Shown here piece by piece: positions 62,987 through 64,000 of a DNA stretch of 64,000 nucleotides. The notes under the pieces were generated by a model. It was not told where the DNA came from. It did not search any database and was given only the letters and a program-made list of their open reading frames with translations. Position 1 is the first letter of the stretch. Each line of letters begins with the position of its first letter. Both the position numbers and the translations under genes were made by a program. The stretch lies in assembly GCA_963751695.1 (NCBI GenBank), contig CAVVVP010000010.1:1-64000 (forward strand), read 5' to 3'. The DNA comes from SZUA-22 sp963751695. Lineage in GTDB: Bacteria > Bacteroidota > Ignavibacteria > Ignavibacteriales > Melioribacteraceae.

Positions 62987-64000
62987 TTGAAAAATAAAAT
63001 TAAAATATTACCCGAAAGTGTTGCTAACAAAATTGCAGCTGGAGAGGTTGTCCAACGGCCAGCATCAGTGCTTAAAGAACTTCTTGAAAACTCATTAGAT
63101 GCTGATGCTTCCAGCATAGAAGTATTTATTAGAAACTCTGGGAAATCACTAATCCAGATTATTGACGATGGTACTGGTATGACTGAAGAGGATGCTATCA
63201 ATTCTATAAAAAGACACTCGACGAGTAAAATAGCTTCAATTGAGGATCTTGATAAGATTAAAACCTTTGGTTTTAGAGGAGAGGCGTTAAGTTCAATTGC
63301 TGCAGTTGCTAATCTTGAAATAAAAACTTCCATTGACGGTGAGATAGGATCCTTAATACTTTTTAATGGAGAGAATGATTTGCAAATTACTAAAGAGAAG
63401 GCTCCAAAAGGAACTTCGATTGCAGTCAAGAATCTATTCTACAATACTCCAGCACGTAGAAAATTTCTTAAATCTACCACAACTGAACTAAAGCATTTAA
63501 TTGATACTTTTAACAGAGCAGCACTTAGTAATCCAACTATTACAATGAAGTTTTGGAATCACGATGACCTTATATTCGATTATCTTAGAGGGGATCTTGA
63601 AGCTAGGATGAAAGATCTAATTGCAGATAATATTTTTGAAGCAATAATTAAGGTTGGAGAAAACACAGAATATCTTAATGTTAATGGATACGTTTCGAAG
63701 CCGACTTTCTTAAAAAAGAGCAAAGGGGAGCAGTACTTATTTATAAATGGAAGATATGTAGTAAGCAAATCAATAAATCATGCAGTCTTTTCAGCATATG
63801 AAAATCTTCTTGATAGGGGTGAGTATCCATTCTTTGTCCTATTTATTGCATTAGACCCATCGAAGGTTGACGTTAACGTTCATCCTTCAAAACTCGAAGT
63901 AAAGTTCGAGAACGAAAAAGATATTTATAAACTCATTAAATCAATTGTTAGAAAATCAATTGGGCAATATGACCATACTCCAAGTATGTCGTTATCAAGC
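62987..64000 (+). CDS. mutL: DNA mismatch repair protein MutL, 5' part
   Basis: The frame runs off the right edge after about 338 codons. The start is TTG at 62987, 8 nt after the folA stop; a TGA stands just upstream in frame. GHL-ATPase motifs are clear: PESVANKIAAGEVVQRPASVLKELLENSLDAD, IDDGTGM, KRHSTSKI, TFGFRGEALSSIAA and NLFYNTPARRKFL, followed by VNVHPSKLEVKF of the transducer domain. MutL couples mismatch recognition by MutS to strand removal. The C-terminal dimerisation/endonuclease domain lies outside the window. Confidence 0.95.
   Translation, partial: MKNKIKILPESVANKIAAGEVVQRPASVLKELLENSLDADASSIEVFIRNSGKSLIQIIDDGTGMTEEDAINSIKRHSTSKIASIEDLDKIKTFGFRGEALSSIAAVANLEIKTSIDGEIGSLILFNGENDLQITKEKAPKGTSIAVKNLFYNTPARRKFLKSTTTELKHLIDTFNRAALSNPTITMKFWNHDDLIFDYLRGDLEARMKDLIADNIFEAIIKVGENTEYLNVNGYVSKPTFLKKSKGEQYLFINGRYVVSKSINHAVFSAYENLLDRGEYPFFVLFIALDPSKVDVNVHPSKLEVKFENEKDIYKLIKSIVRKSIGQYDHTPSMSLSS

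Overview
The window is AT-rich Gram-negative chromosomal DNA from a member of the FCB (Bacteroidota/Chlorobiota/Ignavibacteriota/Marinimicrobia) assemblage. Evidence: several secreted proteins end in a type IX (Por) secretion sorting domain built on the NYPNPFNPST motif; a PorV/PorQ-like barrel and a PorD-like (DUF4835) protein lie next to each other; and there are many outer-membrane beta-barrels, a sphingolipid gene set and a Maf/YtxH/EF-G2 block. An Ignavibacteriota- or Marinimicrobia-like source is my best inference; there is no rRNA gene here to settle it.

Layout. 1-3475: a broken barrel gene, a radical SAM protein and a DUF3943 protein. 3521-12603: an envelope export region. A small barrel plus AI-2E/PerM-type permease pair occurs at both ends (3521-5267 and 10976-12603, the second barrel interrupted by an early stop). 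Between them lie a NodT outer-membrane factor, an HlyD adaptor, a DUF2955 (FUSC-like) permease, a K+-channel-like protein and a porin. 13022-15620: a small excisionase-like DNA-binding protein, tRNA-Ser(GCT) and acetyl-CoA synthetase. 15712-26316: a patatin lipase, then a seven-gene minus-strand carbon block in two transcription units: isocitrate-dehydrogenase family, CstA, degenerate HD protein and Aquifex-type aconitase; then MmgE/PrpD, a CitD-CitE fusion and CitF. Both units carry the same 19-bp palindrome about 60-80 nt upstream. With the adjacent acs these genes could run isocitrate/citrate to oxaloacetate plus acetate and on to acetyl-CoA, or part of it in reverse.

26486-36585: an HhH/beta-barrel gene with an in-frame stop, PorV-like and PorD-like proteins, a HEAT-repeat/cyclophilin fusion, a ceramide gene set (GNAT-type ceramide synthase, serine palmitoyltransferase and CerR-like reductase), a DUF123 protein and a CxxxxCH cytochrome lipoprotein. 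36707-48073: intact tRNA-Ala(GGC) followed by two decayed copies of its 3' part, at 41841 and 48028. These divide the region into a glycoside block (GH78 rhamnosidase plus secreted beta-propeller) and a respiratory block (Cys-rich MerR regulator, two membrane proteins, Rieske protein, cytochrome b and nine-heme cytochrome c).

48076-55651: a two-part HTH protein and three type IX cargo proteins. 55879-64000: a secreted FN3-like protein, then maf, a flippase-like protein, YtxH and DUF948 proteins, an EF-G2-like GTPase, a HIT hydrolase, thyX, folA and the 5' part of mutL, which runs off the end.

The most interesting signals are the co-regulated citrate block, the tRNA-Ala scars around a respiratory module, the duplicated barrel/permease pairs, and the ceramide cluster.
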